Below the pieces are notes generated by a model. The model searched no databases. It saw nothing but the letters and a program-made list of their open reading frames with translations, and was not told the DNA's origin. The translations under genes and the position numbers were made by a program. From positions 62,001-126,000 of the forward strand of contig CASJPF010000005.1 in assembly GCA_949383255.1 (NCBI GenBank): 64,000 bases of DNA, written 5' to 3'. The stretch comes from Lachnospiraceae bacterium. Its GTDB lineage: Bacteria > Bacillota > Clostridia > Lachnospirales > Lachnospiraceae. Shown in pieces: positions 8,610 through 18,361 of the stretch; position 1 is the first letter of the stretch, and every line of letters starts with the position of its first letter.

Positions 8610-9368
8610 TCATTTCAGTTTTGCTGTACAAGTATTTCCATTTATCGACGCCTGCAATACCATAGACTGAATATCCGCCTCAGTCATATCGTTAATCTCT
8701 ACCACTGCCACCACGTCGACAGTCTCCCCTGCTTTCACAACGTCAATATAAGTAATAAGATTATTGGAAAGCATTGCATTGAGTGCCGAGGCAGATATAG
8801 AATCATTGATATTCACCCGCAGCTTTAAATCACGGTCAAAAAAATTGCAGTCTACATCTTCCTCCGGCAAACCTTCTAAATCAAAGTGCAATATCAACAA
8901 TTTTTTATCTCTGGCAGCGTCCACACTATATCCAGTACTGTCTTGTGGATAGGAGCTGCACACCTCAAAAGACTGATATCGAATAATCAGGTCATCAATG
9001 CCCAATTCCGCAGCAAAATCAATATCTTCTGCTGGCTGAACCTGCGCTGATTCTTCTTCCTGCCCCGCTGGCACATCTTCTGATGACGCCTCCGACACAT
9101 TTTCTTCTGGGGACTGCACTTGCTCTGTCTGTGTAGTTGGTTCTAACTCTGATTCAGAACCTTCCTGTCTGTCTGCAATTGCAGCAGCCAACTCCTCCTC
9201 ACTCACAATTCTATATTCATATCTGGGTGAATATTTTAGCAGCAGCCCAGCCGCATACTCCGCAATAATATCTGACTGTTCTGCTGTAAGCTCTGGCATG
9301 GCATCCACACATCCTGTCAATAACATTGCGGACAGGGCAATCAGCCCTAACACTTTCCCCTTCTTCAA
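8610..9368 (-). CDS. Predicted lipoprotein, function unknown
   Basis: The 252-residue protein begins with a lysine-rich signal peptide and a lipobox LLTGC (cysteine 20). A negatively charged Glu/Ser/Gln-rich spacer runs from about residue 75 to 120, followed by a folded C-terminal domain of about 130 residues with alternating beta-type sequence (LLILHFDLEG, TVDVVAVVEIND). It starts 14 bp after the histidine kinase gene and is almost certainly co-transcribed with it. It could be an envelope partner or sensor accessory of that kinase. I cannot assign a family. Confidence 0.75.
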   Translation of the reverse strand: MKKGKVLGLIALSAMLLTGCVDAMPELTAEQSDIIAEYAAGLLLKYSPRYEYRIVSEEELAAAIADRQEGSESELEPTTQTEQVQSPEENVSEASSEDVPAGQEEESAQVQPAEDIDFAAELGIDDLIIRYQSFEVCSSYPQDSTGYSVDAARDKKLLILHFDLEGLPEEDVDCNFFDRDLKLRVNINDSISASALNAMLSNNLITYIDVVKAGETVDVVAVVEINDMTEADIQSMVLQASINGNTCTAKLK

Positions 9369-9382
9369 ACAAACACCTCCAT

Positions 9383-10858
9383 TTACTTGGTTTCAAGTTC
9401 AAACCAGAACTCTACACCATTGGTATAATTGATAACACCGTACTGTTGATTCATGGATTCCATAATCGCCTTTACGATAGATAATCCCACTCCACTGCCG
9501 CCATACTCTCGTGTCCTCGCTTTATCCACCTTGTAGAATTTCTCCCAAATGTGTGACAACGATTCTTCTGGTATTGGTTCTCCTGTATTAAATATGCTGA
9601 TTCTCACCTTACTCTTATCTTGTTCCTCAATCAGCCTATATTTGATTTCAATAATCTTTTCTCCATTGACATGATTCATCGCATTGCTAAAAAAATTTCT
9701 TACAATCTCCTCTGTCTTAAACTCATCTGCCCACACATAAATGGGCGCAGAATCCTCCATACGCAGGTGCACCCCATTCTGACTAATCAGAATGTCTGCG
9801 GACACAATAAAATTAGTGATAAGTGCTGTGATGTCAAATCGCTCCATAGCAATCACATCATTTCCAGATTCAAGCTGATTTAAATCGAGCAGCTTTCTCA
9901 CCATTGTGTTCATCTTTCCAGCCTCATCCATAATGACATCACAGTAAAAGTCTCTGCTCTCTGTATCATCATTGATACACTCTTTCAACCCCTCTGCATA
10001 TCCTTGTATGAGTGCAATCGGAGTCTTCAACTCATGGGAAACATTAGATAGAAATTCTTTGCGCATCTCATCAATCTGCTCTTTTTTCTCAATATCCCGC
10101 AGCAGTTCATTATTTGCAGTCTTGAGTTCAGAGATTGTCTTTTCCAAAGTGGCAGAAAGAGCATTCATATGTTCTCCAAGCAAATCAATTTCATTCTGCC
10201 CGCGACTCTCATATTTTGACTCAAAATTAAGCTTTGTCATCTCCTCTGAGATATTTTTCAACTCCATAATCGGTCTGGTCACTCTTGTTGTAATAAACCA
10301 GATTAGCACTGTGCTAATTACAGTTGCCATAATCCCCACATACGCCAAAAAACGATTGGACAGTTTTACACTATCACGTATGCTCTCAAGCGGAGAACGA
10401 ATCAAAAACAGATTTCCATTATTTAGGATCCCCCACATTTCCAAATATTCTGTGTTGGTAGACTTATCTATAGCCATCCCCATATAATAATTGTCATTTT
10501 CATCAAAATAGACAAAATCCTTATCGGGATTAAAAAAATTATCATACAGCCTGTGCAATAGCTTATTGACATCTCTGGTACTAGATTTCACAATATTAGA
10601 ACCAGCGTCAATTACCAACAGACTAATATTGTACATATCACAGATTTTCCGCAGCTCAACATCAAACGACTCCGAGGAAATATCCCCTATCATCACCACT
10701 TCATTAATTCTGGAATACGCATCTTTGATGGCATTCTTTTTGTTCTGTATATAAAAATTTTCCAGAAAACTGTTGTTGACAATCCAGCAAAGAACAACCG
10801 TTCCCACCATGACTGCCATAAAAATCAAGGCAATTTCCTGTTTGATAGAATGTTTCAT
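9383..10858 (-). CDS. Sensor histidine kinase with HAMP domain, no adjacent response regulator
   Basis: This is a two-component membrane kinase of about 491 residues. It has an N-terminal membrane helix (IALIFMAVMVGTVVLCWIV), an extracytoplasmic sensor of about 150 residues, a second helix leading into a HAMP domain (ITTRVTRPIMEL), a coiled linker, the phospho-acceptor box SNVSHELKTPIALIQGYAEG and a HATPase domain with the G-box GGSGVGLSIVKAI. The start at 10858 is favoured over 10870 because GAGG lies at a good distance from it. The gene upstream is alkD and the one downstream is a lipoprotein, so the usual neighbouring response regulator is missing and its partner must be encoded elsewhere. 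Confidence 0.9.
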   Translation of the reverse strand: MKHSIKQEIALIFMAVMVGTVVLCWIVNNSFLENFYIQNKKNAIKDAYSRINEVVMIGDISSESFDVELRKICDMYNISLLVIDAGSNIVKSSTRDVNKLLHRLYDNFFNPDKDFVYFDENDNYYMGMAIDKSTNTEYLEMWGILNNGNLFLIRSPLESIRDSVKLSNRFLAYVGIMATVISTVLIWFITTRVTRPIMELKNISEEMTKLNFESKYESRGQNEIDLLGEHMNALSATLEKTISELKTANNELLRDIEKKEQIDEMRKEFLSNVSHELKTPIALIQGYAEGLKECINDDTESRDFYCDVIMDEAGKMNTMVRKLLDLNQLESGNDVIAMERFDITALITNFIVSADILISQNGVHLRMEDSAPIYVWADEFKTEEIVRNFFSNAMNHVNGEKIIEIKYRLIEEQDKSKVRISIFNTGEPIPEESLSHIWEKFYKVDKARTREYGGSGVGLSIVKAIMESMNQQYGVINYTNGVEFWFELETK

Positions 10859-10953
10859 AAAATGCCTCATAGTTCTGATTGCTGCCTGTCCTTCTATTTC
10901 TTTTTCTGTATTTTTATGTACCTATGTTATTCTATCAAATATCCTATGATATT

Positions 10954-11793
10954 TCAAGATTTATCTCTTCTTTTGAGACTTTTCACATATTCTTTCACTT
11001 CCCTGTCTGGATTTAAAGATTCTCGTATTTTCTGTAAAGCTTTATTGTAAGTCCATGTATCCATCTGACAATTATCTGCAAGAATCTTATTCGCTTCGTA
11101 TGGAAAACACACAAAAGTCTCAGCCATTAACCACGCTGCTGCCATCCGCGCATAATACCCCTGTGAAAATGCCCGATTCAATACTATAAGAATCTTTTCC
11201 AAATAAGGATATTGCGCCTTTGTCTGCCTAGAATGCGCTTCATTTTCCTGTGTCTGCACAATATCTGCCATACATATATTTCTATTTCTTGAAATTTTTT
11301 TATTGTCCACATCATACTTCAAATACTGACTTAAAAGCAAAATCAGTGCCACCCGAACTTCAAATTCCTGCTCCGAATACAAATAGGACTGTAAAAATGT
11401 CCAAACTGCGTCACGATATCTATTTGCAAAAGTAAAGGAATTACAGAAAGAGTCACACACAGACCAATTGTCAATATATGGAATAAAAGCTTTTAGAGCG
11501 GCAAGACCTTCCTCACAGGATATCTCTTTTTTTGCTGTTCCATAACCGATAAGGATACCGCGAAGCATTGTCTCCTCAAAAAAGAAATCCGCATAGATAT
11601 CATTGCAGGCGGCAGTTTCCTGCCGCCACCTTTCCCTGTTATTTTTATCATTTACAATGCTCTTTGCAATCTGTCTTATCTGCGGCAGGCGAACTCCTAT
11701 TAAGGGTTTCGCTTTTGGAATTAGACCTGCTGAAAATTCCCTATACTGCTCATCTGCATACTGTGCAAGCATATTTCTAATGTCTTCCTGCAT
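10954..11793 (-). CDS. DNA alkylation repair protein, AlkD/AlkC superfamily
   Basis: The 279-residue protein matches HEAT-like-repeat DNA glycosylases that remove cationic alkylated purines. The N-terminal segment KAKPLIGVRLPQIRQIAKSI is characteristic, as is the later block of YIDNWSVCDSF followed by repeated helical segments. It starts only 3 bp after the leuA stop codon, so it would be translated from the same leucine-controlled message. I see no metabolic logic for that pairing. Confidence 0.88.
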   Translation of the reverse strand: MQEDIRNMLAQYADEQYREFSAGLIPKAKPLIGVRLPQIRQIAKSIVNDKNNRERWRQETAACNDIYADFFFEETMLRGILIGYGTAKKEISCEEGLAALKAFIPYIDNWSVCDSFCNSFTFANRYRDAVWTFLQSYLYSEQEFEVRVALILLLSQYLKYDVDNKKISRNRNICMADIVQTQENEAHSRQTKAQYPYLEKILIVLNRAFSQGYYARMAAAWLMAETFVCFPYEANKILADNCQMDTWTYNKALQKIRESLNPDREVKEYVKSLKRRDKS

Positions 11794-11796
11794 GAA

Positions 11797-13788
11797 TTAT
11801 TGGCTTCCTTTTCTGCACTGAACGGGTGTCATCCCCATCCTTTTCTTAAAAATACGATTAAAGTGTTCCACGTTTGGATATCCGACCGCCATCGCAACAT
11901 TCTCAACAGTCATATTTCCATTCCGAAGCAATGTCTTTGCTTTTTTCAGACGAATATTCATTAAAATATCACCGAACGTCTTACCCGATTTCTCATGGAT
12001 ATACTTGCTCAGATATGGCTCTGACAAATGAAAATGCTCTGCGACATCGCTAAGTGCAATTGCCTGATAGTTTGCCTGAATATAATTTAAAATCTCTATC
12101 ATACGCTCGTCCTGACAAGCCTCATTGTTCTGTATCTGTGGCAGTTTATTGACACTGACACAAAGCGCGTGAATCGATGCCTTGATAATATCGTCATCCA
12201 TGCCAACACCCCAGAATTTCTCACCGTTACAGGTGACACTCACATATGCAATCGCCTTGGAAGACGAGCCCTTTGTAAGCGCGTGCTCCTCGTAATCTGA
12301 AAGTTGATAGCTGACTCTAAAATATTGTTTGATCGTATTGCTCACCGCATCAAGGCGACCATTGCCATTCGCCTTCACAGGTGTCTTTCTATCGCCACAA
12401 ACAATTGTTGCCTCTGCCATAATGCCGTCCACTTGTTCAAAGTGGCACTCACAAATCTGGAACAATGGCATATTATCCACATAATTCTCACAAAAAATAT
12501 CATAAACCCACTGCGGTGAAAGAACTTTATGTTCCTGATCAGAGACATCTTTGACCAGATATCCCACTTCCTCGCGCATTGCATACGGAAGTGAAATTCC
12601 ATAGTTTTGTTTCAGAATATAATTAACGCCACCCTTTCCTGACTGACTGTTAATACGAATCACATCCGCGTCATAATTTCTACCTACATCTTTTGGATCA
12701 ACCGGCAGATAAGGCACAAGCCACTGATCTGTCTGTCTCTCCTCCCGCCACTGCATTCCCTTTGCAATTGCATCCTGATGAGAACCTGAAAATGCGGTAA
12801 ATACCAAATCGCCAGAATATGGCTGTCTCTCATGCACTCTCATGCGTGTAAAAAGCTCATAATTCTCTCTAATTTCTGGCATATTAGAAAAATCCAGTTT
12901 GGGGTCAACGCCATGTGAATACATGTTCATCGCCACAGTGATAAGATCGACATTACCCGTCCGCTCTCCATTTCCAAAAAGAGTTCCTTCTACGCGGTCC
13001 GCCCCTGCAAGAATGCTAAACTCTGCATCACACACGCCACAGCCACGGTCATTGTGTGGGTGCACAGAAAGCACAACAGCATCTCTGTATTTCAGATTTT
13101 TATGAATGTATTCTACTTGTGTAGCAAACACATGCGGCATTGCATTCTCAACTGTAGTCGGAATATTTATAATTGCCTTTTTGTCCTTTGTTGGTTGCCA
13201 AATATCCAACACCGCATTGCACACTTCCACTGCATAGTCCACCTCTGTGCCATGAAAACTCTCAGGACTGTACTCAAAAGAGAAATTACCATCTGTTTCC
13301 TCTGCAAGTTTCTTTAAAAGCTCAGCGCCATCTGTCGCTATTTTCTTAATCTCTTCCTTGCTCTTTTTAAATACCTGTTCGCGCTGTGCCACCGATGTTG
13401 AGTTGTAGAGATGAATCACTGCATGAGGCGCTCCCTTGACTGCCTCAAAAGTCTTTTTAATAATATGTTCCCGCGCCTGAGTCAATACCTGCACAGTCAC
13501 ATCATCTGGTATCATATTGCGTTCTATCAAAGCGCGCATAAACTCATATTCTGTCTCTGACGCCGCAGGAAACCCTACTTCAATCTCCTTAAAACCGATA
13601 TCTACAAGCATTTCAAAAAAATGTAATTTCTCATCCAGACTCATTGGCTCAATCAATGCCTGATTCCCATCTCTTAAATCAACTGAACACCAGATTGGCG
13701 GTGCTGTAACCGCGTCTTTCTTCACCCAGTCATATGTACAGACTGGCGGTAAAAAATAGGATTTTTCGTACTTGTTTGCATGTTCCAT
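11797..13788 (-). CDS. leuA: 2-isopropylmalate synthase fused to a C-terminal AraC-type DNA-binding domain
   Basis: The first enzyme of leucine synthesis condenses acetyl-CoA with 2-ketoisovalerate. Residues 1 to about 330 are the HMGL-type barrel with the metal-site motifs DLRDGNQA (37-44), HPHND (243-247) and GNGERTGN (272-279). Residues about 420-550 form the LeuA allosteric domain that binds leucine in this family. The ORF then continues without a stop into about 110 residues (554-663) that form a complete AraC/XylS double helix-turn-helix, with [18 protein letters not shown] and a second helix pair ending in [14 protein letters not shown]. Ordinary LeuA proteins end near residue 550-560. 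The gene is preceded by a leucine T-box and followed by alkD. The enzyme may also act as a leucine-sensing transcription factor, but that is inference. Confidence 0.93.
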   Translation of the reverse strand: MEHANKYEKSYFLPPVCTYDWVKKDAVTAPPIWCSVDLRDGNQALIEPMSLDEKLHFFEMLVDIGFKEIEVGFPAASETEYEFMRALIERNMIPDDVTVQVLTQAREHIIKKTFEAVKGAPHAVIHLYNSTSVAQREQVFKKSKEEIKKIATDGAELLKKLAEETDGNFSFEYSPESFHGTEVDYAVEVCNAVLDIWQPTKDKKAIINIPTTVENAMPHVFATQVEYIHKNLKYRDAVVLSVHPHNDRGCGVCDAEFSILAGADRVEGTLFGNGERTGNVDLITVAMNMYSHGVDPKLDFSNMPEIRENYELFTRMRVHERQPYSGDLVFTAFSGSHQDAIAKGMQWREERQTDQWLVPYLPVDPKDVGRNYDADVIRINSQSGKGGVNYILKQNYGISLPYAMREEVGYLVKDVSDQEHKVLSPQWVYDIFCENYVDNMPLFQICECHFEQVDGIMAEATIVCGDRKTPVKANGNGRLDAVSNTIKQYFRVSYQLSDYEEHALTKGSSSKAIAYVSVTCNGEKFWGVGMDDDIIKASIHALCVSVNKLPQIQNNEACQDERMIEILNYIQANYQAIALSDVAEHFHLSEPYLSKYIHEKSGKTFGDILMNIRLKKAKTLLRNGNMTVENVAMAVGYPNVEHFNRIFKKRMGMTPVQCRKGSQ

Positions 13789-13837
13789 GTCTCATTCCTC
13801 CATTTTTATTCTCAAACTTTTTTTGTCTGGTAACGAT

Positions 13838-13886
13838 GAAAAAGCCTTTCGACTCCACAACATTACCGTTGTAGAGACGAAAGACT
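13838..13886 (-). terminator. Terminator hairpin of the leuA T-box
   Basis: Long arms (GTCTTTCG..CTACAAC with GTTGTGGAGTCGAAAGGC) around a GGTAAT loop are followed by TTTTTC. This is the off-state hairpin of the T-box; uncharged tRNA would favour the competing antiterminator. Confidence 0.9.
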
Positions 13887-14115
13887 CTCCTATAATCTCT
13901 CGCGGTACCACTCTACTTCACACTTTTATACAAAATAAAAGTATGCACTCATTCAGCACTATTATGCCTTCCCCTGATAACGGCAGGTCTTCCGTTGCAC
14001 CCTACTCTCAATGCTGTTTCAAGCACACAGCTCCAAGACGAGTTCACCATACTTCCCATACTGTCTCGCACCAATCGACAGCTCTCTGAAGTGTTTCATA
14101 TGATTACTATTTCTC
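13838..14115 (-). promoter_or_regulatory. T-box riboswitch, leucine specific, controlling leuA
   Basis: The minus strand has the T-box core AGAGTGGTACCGCG (13901-13914), a Stem I with the conserved GGTGCGAGACAG region near 14060-14080, and a downstream terminator. The specifier loop reads GAA-CTC-GTCTTGGAGC, so the specifier codon at 14040-14042 is CUC (Leu). Uncharged tRNA-Leu would pair with CUC and with the T-box bulge to allow read-through into leuA. The specifier matches the enzyme's pathway, which supports the assignment. Confidence 0.95.
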
Positions 14116-14131
14116 TTCATTGCTTTTTTCT

Positions 14132-14160
14132 ATCATAACATACATTTTCCCATTTTGGAA
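14132..14160 (-). promoter_or_regulatory. Probable promoter of the leuA T-box transcript
   Basis: The minus strand shows TTCCAA, a 17-bp spacer and TATGAT, about 15 bp before the predicted T-box Stem I. The -35 is weak, so this is tentative. Confidence 0.45.
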
Positions 14161-14216
14161 TTGTTAAAATCAATCATTTTTATTGATATTTTTTGTCTAT
14201 TTTTATCTAAAATATC

Positions 14217-16013
14217 TTATCCTAATGTTAATCCCAGATATCCTTCCTTATAATCCCAATCGGAAATATGTTCTGGCAGTAGTATCATCCCCCCCATATT
14301 TCGCTCAAATGCCCACGTCGTGCCTGTGTGCAAAAGCAACTCAGGTAGAATCTCATGCAATTCCTTGTCATTAAGAGTTGTCTCAACAATATGAAGACTA
14401 TCCTTTTCTACGCGATACATCAACACTGCACGCTGCGCTTCCTTGTCATTTGTCATATTGGTCAGCAAAAGCGTCCTTCCTCCACAAAATAAATTCTCTT
14501 TGATAGCATATGCAATGGCTTGTTCGTCCCATTCCACATAGCCTTCCTTCTCAAACGCTTTATCACGAACTAGCTTATATTCTTTCTCACTTGCATCTGC
14601 AACCGACCAATTGCCAAGTTCATCCAACTCATCTTGCTCAGAAACTGTCTCCGCAGCTCTTAAATCATTTTCACCAATTGATGGAACGCTGGCTGTCTCC
14701 GTACATTTACCAGCATAAATCCAGCAGGGGCTTTCACCAAAGGCATCTACAAAACCATGTTTTTCGTAATATTCCTGCAAATCTCTGTCTGCTGGCTGCA
14801 AAATCAAAGGTTCTTTCACCCTTTCTGCAGCATGTCTTATAAGTTTTGACGCATAGCCTTTATTGCGATATGCCGGAAGTGTCGCCACCGCATAGACATA
14901 GCGGGCATTTTCTTTGTTTCCATTGATTGTAATCTGCACTGGCAGCAGGCTTGCCATTGAGACAGGACGATTATCCTCATAGATTACAAACATATTTTCT
15001 GTCTCAAAACGATTTTCCAAATACAGTTCGATATACTGCCTATCATCACCAAAACATTGATTCCACAGTTCTATAAGATACTCCTTTTGCCTTTCATCCG
15101 CAAAGACAACACCACTCTCCACAGCAGTGTATTTTTTCACCAAAAAATCAGGATAGTAGGAAAGTTTTGCTTTGCGCAGTCCCAAATCTCCTGTATCCTC
15201 TTCTCGATTTACATATTGATAACTTTGTGCCTCATGCAATACAAACTGTTGATTAATCATAGGATATGCACCCTGCAAATCAGGAAATGCCTTCTCGAAA
15301 TGAACCACAAAGGTATCTGTATTCAACTGTTCTCCAATTGTAAATGCAACAATTTTATCCCCCTTATACAACACACCTCCGCGGAGTCCAAGCGCATTAA
15401 AATTAGAACATGCCACTTCCAATACGCTGATTTCCAAAGCCATCTCCTCATTCCATTTCTCAGTGCGCAGAGAGGTCCAGTCTTTAGCCATTTGGCGACA
15501 CTCATCTATATTTTTTTCTGTGAGTGGTTCATAATGCCAGTCGCCATCATCCATAAAGCGCGCAATATGATTTCGCTTTCCATGCAGTTTTTTTCCTTTT
15601 AACGTGGAAAGTTTCTCCACTGTATACACATAATCAAATTTATCTCTATTCGAGCAAATTTCAAACATTCCCGGAAACCAGTCCATCAGTTTGCGCCTGC
15701 ATTTTTCTGTAAGTGGATAAAAATCTAGCTTGTGTCCATGCACCGCACATATTTTTCTCAAGTGCTCTATCATCGCTCTTTTATCTCCATTTCCAAACGG
15801 AAAAGAGTACTGATAATTCTCCTGTCCTCTGTATCGAATCACACCGCATCCATAAGCACTGCCAACTTGCACATTGTATACTTTTGACCAGACAAAATTA
15901 TTTGCAAACGTATATTCACAGACATCTAAATGATCTTCTTTTAGTTTATCGTTTATCCAATTCCTGTCATCGAGTGAAATTGTGTGAAAAATAAGTTTTT
16001 CCTGTTCTGGCAT
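14217..16013 (-). CDS. DUF2156 (lysyl-phosphatidylglycerol synthase-like) domain fused to GNAT acetyltransferase
   Basis: Residues 1 to about 300 match the DUF2156 acyltransferase fold also found at the C-terminus of MprF, with KLHGKRNHIARF and GALYxxGDKIVAF-like segments. Residues about 310-440 form a GNAT domain with the acetyl-CoA loop (ATLPAYRNKGYASKLIRHA). The last 130 residues look like a degenerate second GNAT-like lobe. The predicted activity is transfer of an acyl or aminoacyl group, substrate unknown. There is no membrane segment. It follows nth by 75 bp and may be the last gene of the hisS operon. The substrate of the paired transferases cannot be read from the sequence. Confidence 0.8.
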   Translation of the reverse strand: MPEQEKLIFHTISLDDRNWINDKLKEDHLDVCEYTFANNFVWSKVYNVQVGSAYGCGVIRYRGQENYQYSFPFGNGDKRAMIEHLRKICAVHGHKLDFYPLTEKCRRKLMDWFPGMFEICSNRDKFDYVYTVEKLSTLKGKKLHGKRNHIARFMDDGDWHYEPLTEKNIDECRQMAKDWTSLRTEKWNEEMALEISVLEVACSNFNALGLRGGVLYKGDKIVAFTIGEQLNTDTFVVHFEKAFPDLQGAYPMINQQFVLHEAQSYQYVNREEDTGDLGLRKAKLSYYPDFLVKKYTAVESGVVFADERQKEYLIELWNQCFGDDRQYIELYLENRFETENMFVIYEDNRPVSMASLLPVQITINGNKENARYVYAVATLPAYRNKGYASKLIRHAAERVKEPLILQPADRDLQEYYEKHGFVDAFGESPCWIYAGKCTETASVPSIGENDLRAAETVSEQDELDELGNWSVADASEKEYKLVRDKAFEKEGYVEWDEQAIAYAIKENLFCGGRTLLLTNMTNDKEAQRAVLMYRVEKDSLHIVETTLNDKELHEILPELLLHTGTTWAFERNMGGMILLPEHISDWDYKEGYLGLTLG

Positions 16014-16088
16014 AAAATTTCCATCCTGCTTTATTTTTTCATAATTATTGACTTCTTAGCATAAACAACAACATTTTTGCACATGCCT

Positions 16089-16760
16089 CTATATCTGTTT
16101 CTTGCAGATATCTGCCAAACAACATCTGTCACAATATGGCTTGGTTCTAGCAGTACAAATCTCACGACCATGATCTACAAGTCTATGACAAAACTGATTG
16201 CCTTCTTCCGGCGGAATAAGCTCCCATAAAATCATCTCTACCTTCTTTGGCTCTTTTACATTATCAACCAGTCCCATCCTGTTTGTGAGTCGAATACAGT
16301 GTGTATCTGTCACAATTGCTGGTTTCCCAAACACATCACCCATAATAAGATTTGCACTCTTTCTTCCAACTCCCGGAAGGCTTAAAAGTGCCTTAAAATC
16401 ATCTGGCACCTTACCGTCAAACTCGTCTCGAAGCATCTTCATGCAAGCATTGATATCCCGCGCTTTACTATGCCCTAATCCGCATGGTCTCACAATGCGC
16501 TCAATCGCTGAAACCTCCGCGTCCGCAAGCGCCTCTATCGTCGGAAACTTTTCATAAAGTCCTTCTACCACCACATTGACTCTCGCGTCGGTACACTGCG
16601 CTGCCAGACGTACACTCACCAACAATTTCCACGCTTCATTGTAGTTGAGTGTACAGTCCGAATCGGGATATGCTTTCTTTAGACGCTCAATTATCTCAAG
16701 AGCAAGCGCCCTTTTCTTCTTCAGATTTTTTATTCTGACTTTTTTTACTTTTGTTCCCAT
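16089..16760 (-). CDS. nth: Endonuclease III (DNA glycosylase/AP lyase)
   Basis: The enzyme excises oxidised pyrimidines and nicks the abasic site. The helix-hairpin-helix LPGVGRKSANLI carries the catalytic lysine, and the catalytic aspartate is in VTDTHCIRL. A four-cysteine iron-sulphur loop closes the protein (CTARTKPYCDRCCLADIC), with spacing 7-2-5, one residue longer than the common 6-2-5 in the first gap. The length of 223 residues is typical. The start is 7 bp after the hisS stop codon, so the two are probably translated from one message. Confidence 0.95.
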   Translation of the reverse strand: MGTKVKKVRIKNLKKKRALALEIIERLKKAYPDSDCTLNYNEAWKLLVSVRLAAQCTDARVNVVVEGLYEKFPTIEALADAEVSAIERIVRPCGLGHSKARDINACMKMLRDEFDGKVPDDFKALLSLPGVGRKSANLIMGDVFGKPAIVTDTHCIRLTNRMGLVDNVKEPKKVEMILWELIPPEEGNQFCHRLVDHGREICTARTKPYCDRCCLADICKKQI

Positions 16761-16767
16761 ATTCTGC

Positions 16768-18030
16768 CTAATTTTTCAATCCTTCTTTATAGAATTGTCT
16801 TATCTCCTCATAACCATCTGCCAGAAGCTGTTCTTTCTGGAATTTTTTATTTTTATTCATGCGGGTAACCAGCACCTGTGTACCATTTTGTCTCTCCTTT
16901 TGCGCCTTTGCAATAATATCGCAGAGTGCCTTTCCCGATACCCCTTTTTCAATTAAATATGCTACCTTTTTATTTTGGTTTGGCACCTTAAAGCCACTTT
17001 CCAGCAAGAGTAATATAATGCGTTCAAATCCTATAGAAAATCCACACGCCGGAACATCTTTTCCGGTAAACCTTCCCACCATCTTATCATAACGTCCACC
17101 GCCTCCGCAACTTCCGCCAAACTCTGGCATTGCAACCTCAAAAATTGTTCCTGTATAATAAGACATTCCGCGCACTAGGGTAGGATCAAACACAAGTTTG
17201 AAATATTCTCCCTTGGTGGCATTTACACTCTCTATAATTTCTTGAAATCCTGTCTGAACATCTTCGTCAAGGATTCCTGCCAGCTTTTCTTTCATAAATG
17301 CCAGTGCGTCCTTCGACGCATCCATCCCTTTAAAGAGCACGAGATATTTCTCAACAGCTTCGATGCCATATCCCGATTCAAGCAATTCGTGTTTTACGCC
17401 TTCCACTCCAATCTTGTCCATCTTGTCAAGTGTGATAAATATATTATCATAATCCTTCTCATCAAATCCACTATAAGAAGCCATCGCTTTTAGGATTCTT
17501 CTATCATTGATACGAATCTGAAAATTTTGAAAACCAAGTCTGCCTAGCGTTGTCGTTGTCGCAAGAATCAACTCAATTTCTGCAAGGTTGGATTCCTCGC
17601 CAAGAATATCAATATCACACTGCATAAACTGGCGATATCTGCCTCTCTGCGGTCGGTCAGCTCTCCATACATTTCCTATCTGTAATGCCTTAAAAGGTGA
17701 TGGAAGCTCATTTATATGGTTAGAATAATATCTAACTAGCGGCACAGTCAGATCGTAGCGCATCCCAAAATCAACGACATCTGCATCTGTCTTTGCTGTT
17801 TCCAAATTAAGCTGTGCCCCTCTTTTCAATATTTTAAAAATTAATTTTTCATTCTCCCCCCCTTGCCTACTACTCAAATTCTCAATATTCTCCATACAAG
17901 GTGTTTCCATTGGCGCAAAGCCAAATTTTCCATAGGTCTCTTTGATTACACGCATCACGTAATCACGTATTTGCATTTCTTCTGGCATAATATCCTTCAT
18001 GCCATGAACAGGCTTCTTATTCAGTGCCAT
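16768..18030 (-). CDS. hisS: Histidyl-tRNA synthetase
   Basis: This class II aminoacyl-tRNA synthetase charges tRNA-His. The N-terminal HGMKDIMPEE, the motif 2 region GNVWRADRPQRGRYRQFMQCD, the histidine-specific loop LVRGMSYYTGTIFEV and motif 3 (GFSIGFERII) are all present. An anticodon-binding domain follows. The length of 420 residues is normal. It is preceded 31 bp upstream by a small conserved-looking gene and appears to be driven by the promoter at 18362-18390. No T-box was found in front of it. Confidence 0.96.
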   Translation of the reverse strand: MALNKKPVHGMKDIMPEEMQIRDYVMRVIKETYGKFGFAPMETPCMENIENLSSRQGGENEKLIFKILKRGAQLNLETAKTDADVVDFGMRYDLTVPLVRYYSNHINELPSPFKALQIGNVWRADRPQRGRYRQFMQCDIDILGEESNLAEIELILATTTTLGRLGFQNFQIRINDRRILKAMASYSGFDEKDYDNIFITLDKMDKIGVEGVKHELLESGYGIEAVEKYLVLFKGMDASKDALAFMKEKLAGILDEDVQTGFQEIIESVNATKGEYFKLVFDPTLVRGMSYYTGTIFEVAMPEFGGSCGGGGRYDKMVGRFTGKDVPACGFSIGFERIILLLLESGFKVPNQNKKVAYLIEKGVSGKALCDIIAKAQKERQNGTQVLVTRMNKNKKFQKEQLLADGYEEIRQFYKEGLKN

Positions 18031-18061
18031 AATTGTACCTCATTTCTTTTTCAAACACTCT

Positions 18062-18310
18062 CTAATCGCATCCAAAATTTCTAACAGTTCCTTTAGACCA
18101 AGGACTGCCCACATCACAACGCCCATGATGATACTGTGTATTTACGGTTCCCTCCTGCTGCTCATCAGACACATTTACTTTTATTCGGCTTACACCACTC
18201 TTGGTCTTGCTGTCTAACATATGAATAATATCATCAATTTCCTGCTCATGCTGGTGCTCTTTTTTCGCCATAAGTTCATCCATATCCTCTAAACCGCTAA
18301 ATACTGCCAT
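18062..18310 (-). CDS. Small protein with a C-terminal His/Cys motif, function unknown
   Basis: This 82-residue protein has an excellent ribosome binding site (AGGAGGGG, 5-6 nt before ATG) and a consensus promoter, so it is very likely real. The first half is charged and helical (DELMAKKEHQHEQEIDDIIHM). The second half is polar and ends in a motif containing QYHHGRCDVGSPW and a terminal CD. The paired histidines and two cysteines could bind a metal or serve as a modification site. It is the first gene of the hisS transcript. I do not recognise a family. Confidence 0.65.
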   Translation of the reverse strand: MAVFSGLEDMDELMAKKEHQHEQEIDDIIHMLDSKTKSGVSRIKVNVSDEQQEGTVNTQYHHGRCDVGSPWSKGTVRNFGCD

Positions 18311-18361
18311 ACAATCCCCTCCTTTTGCTTTTATCCATAATCTCTTGCGTATCTATAGAGT

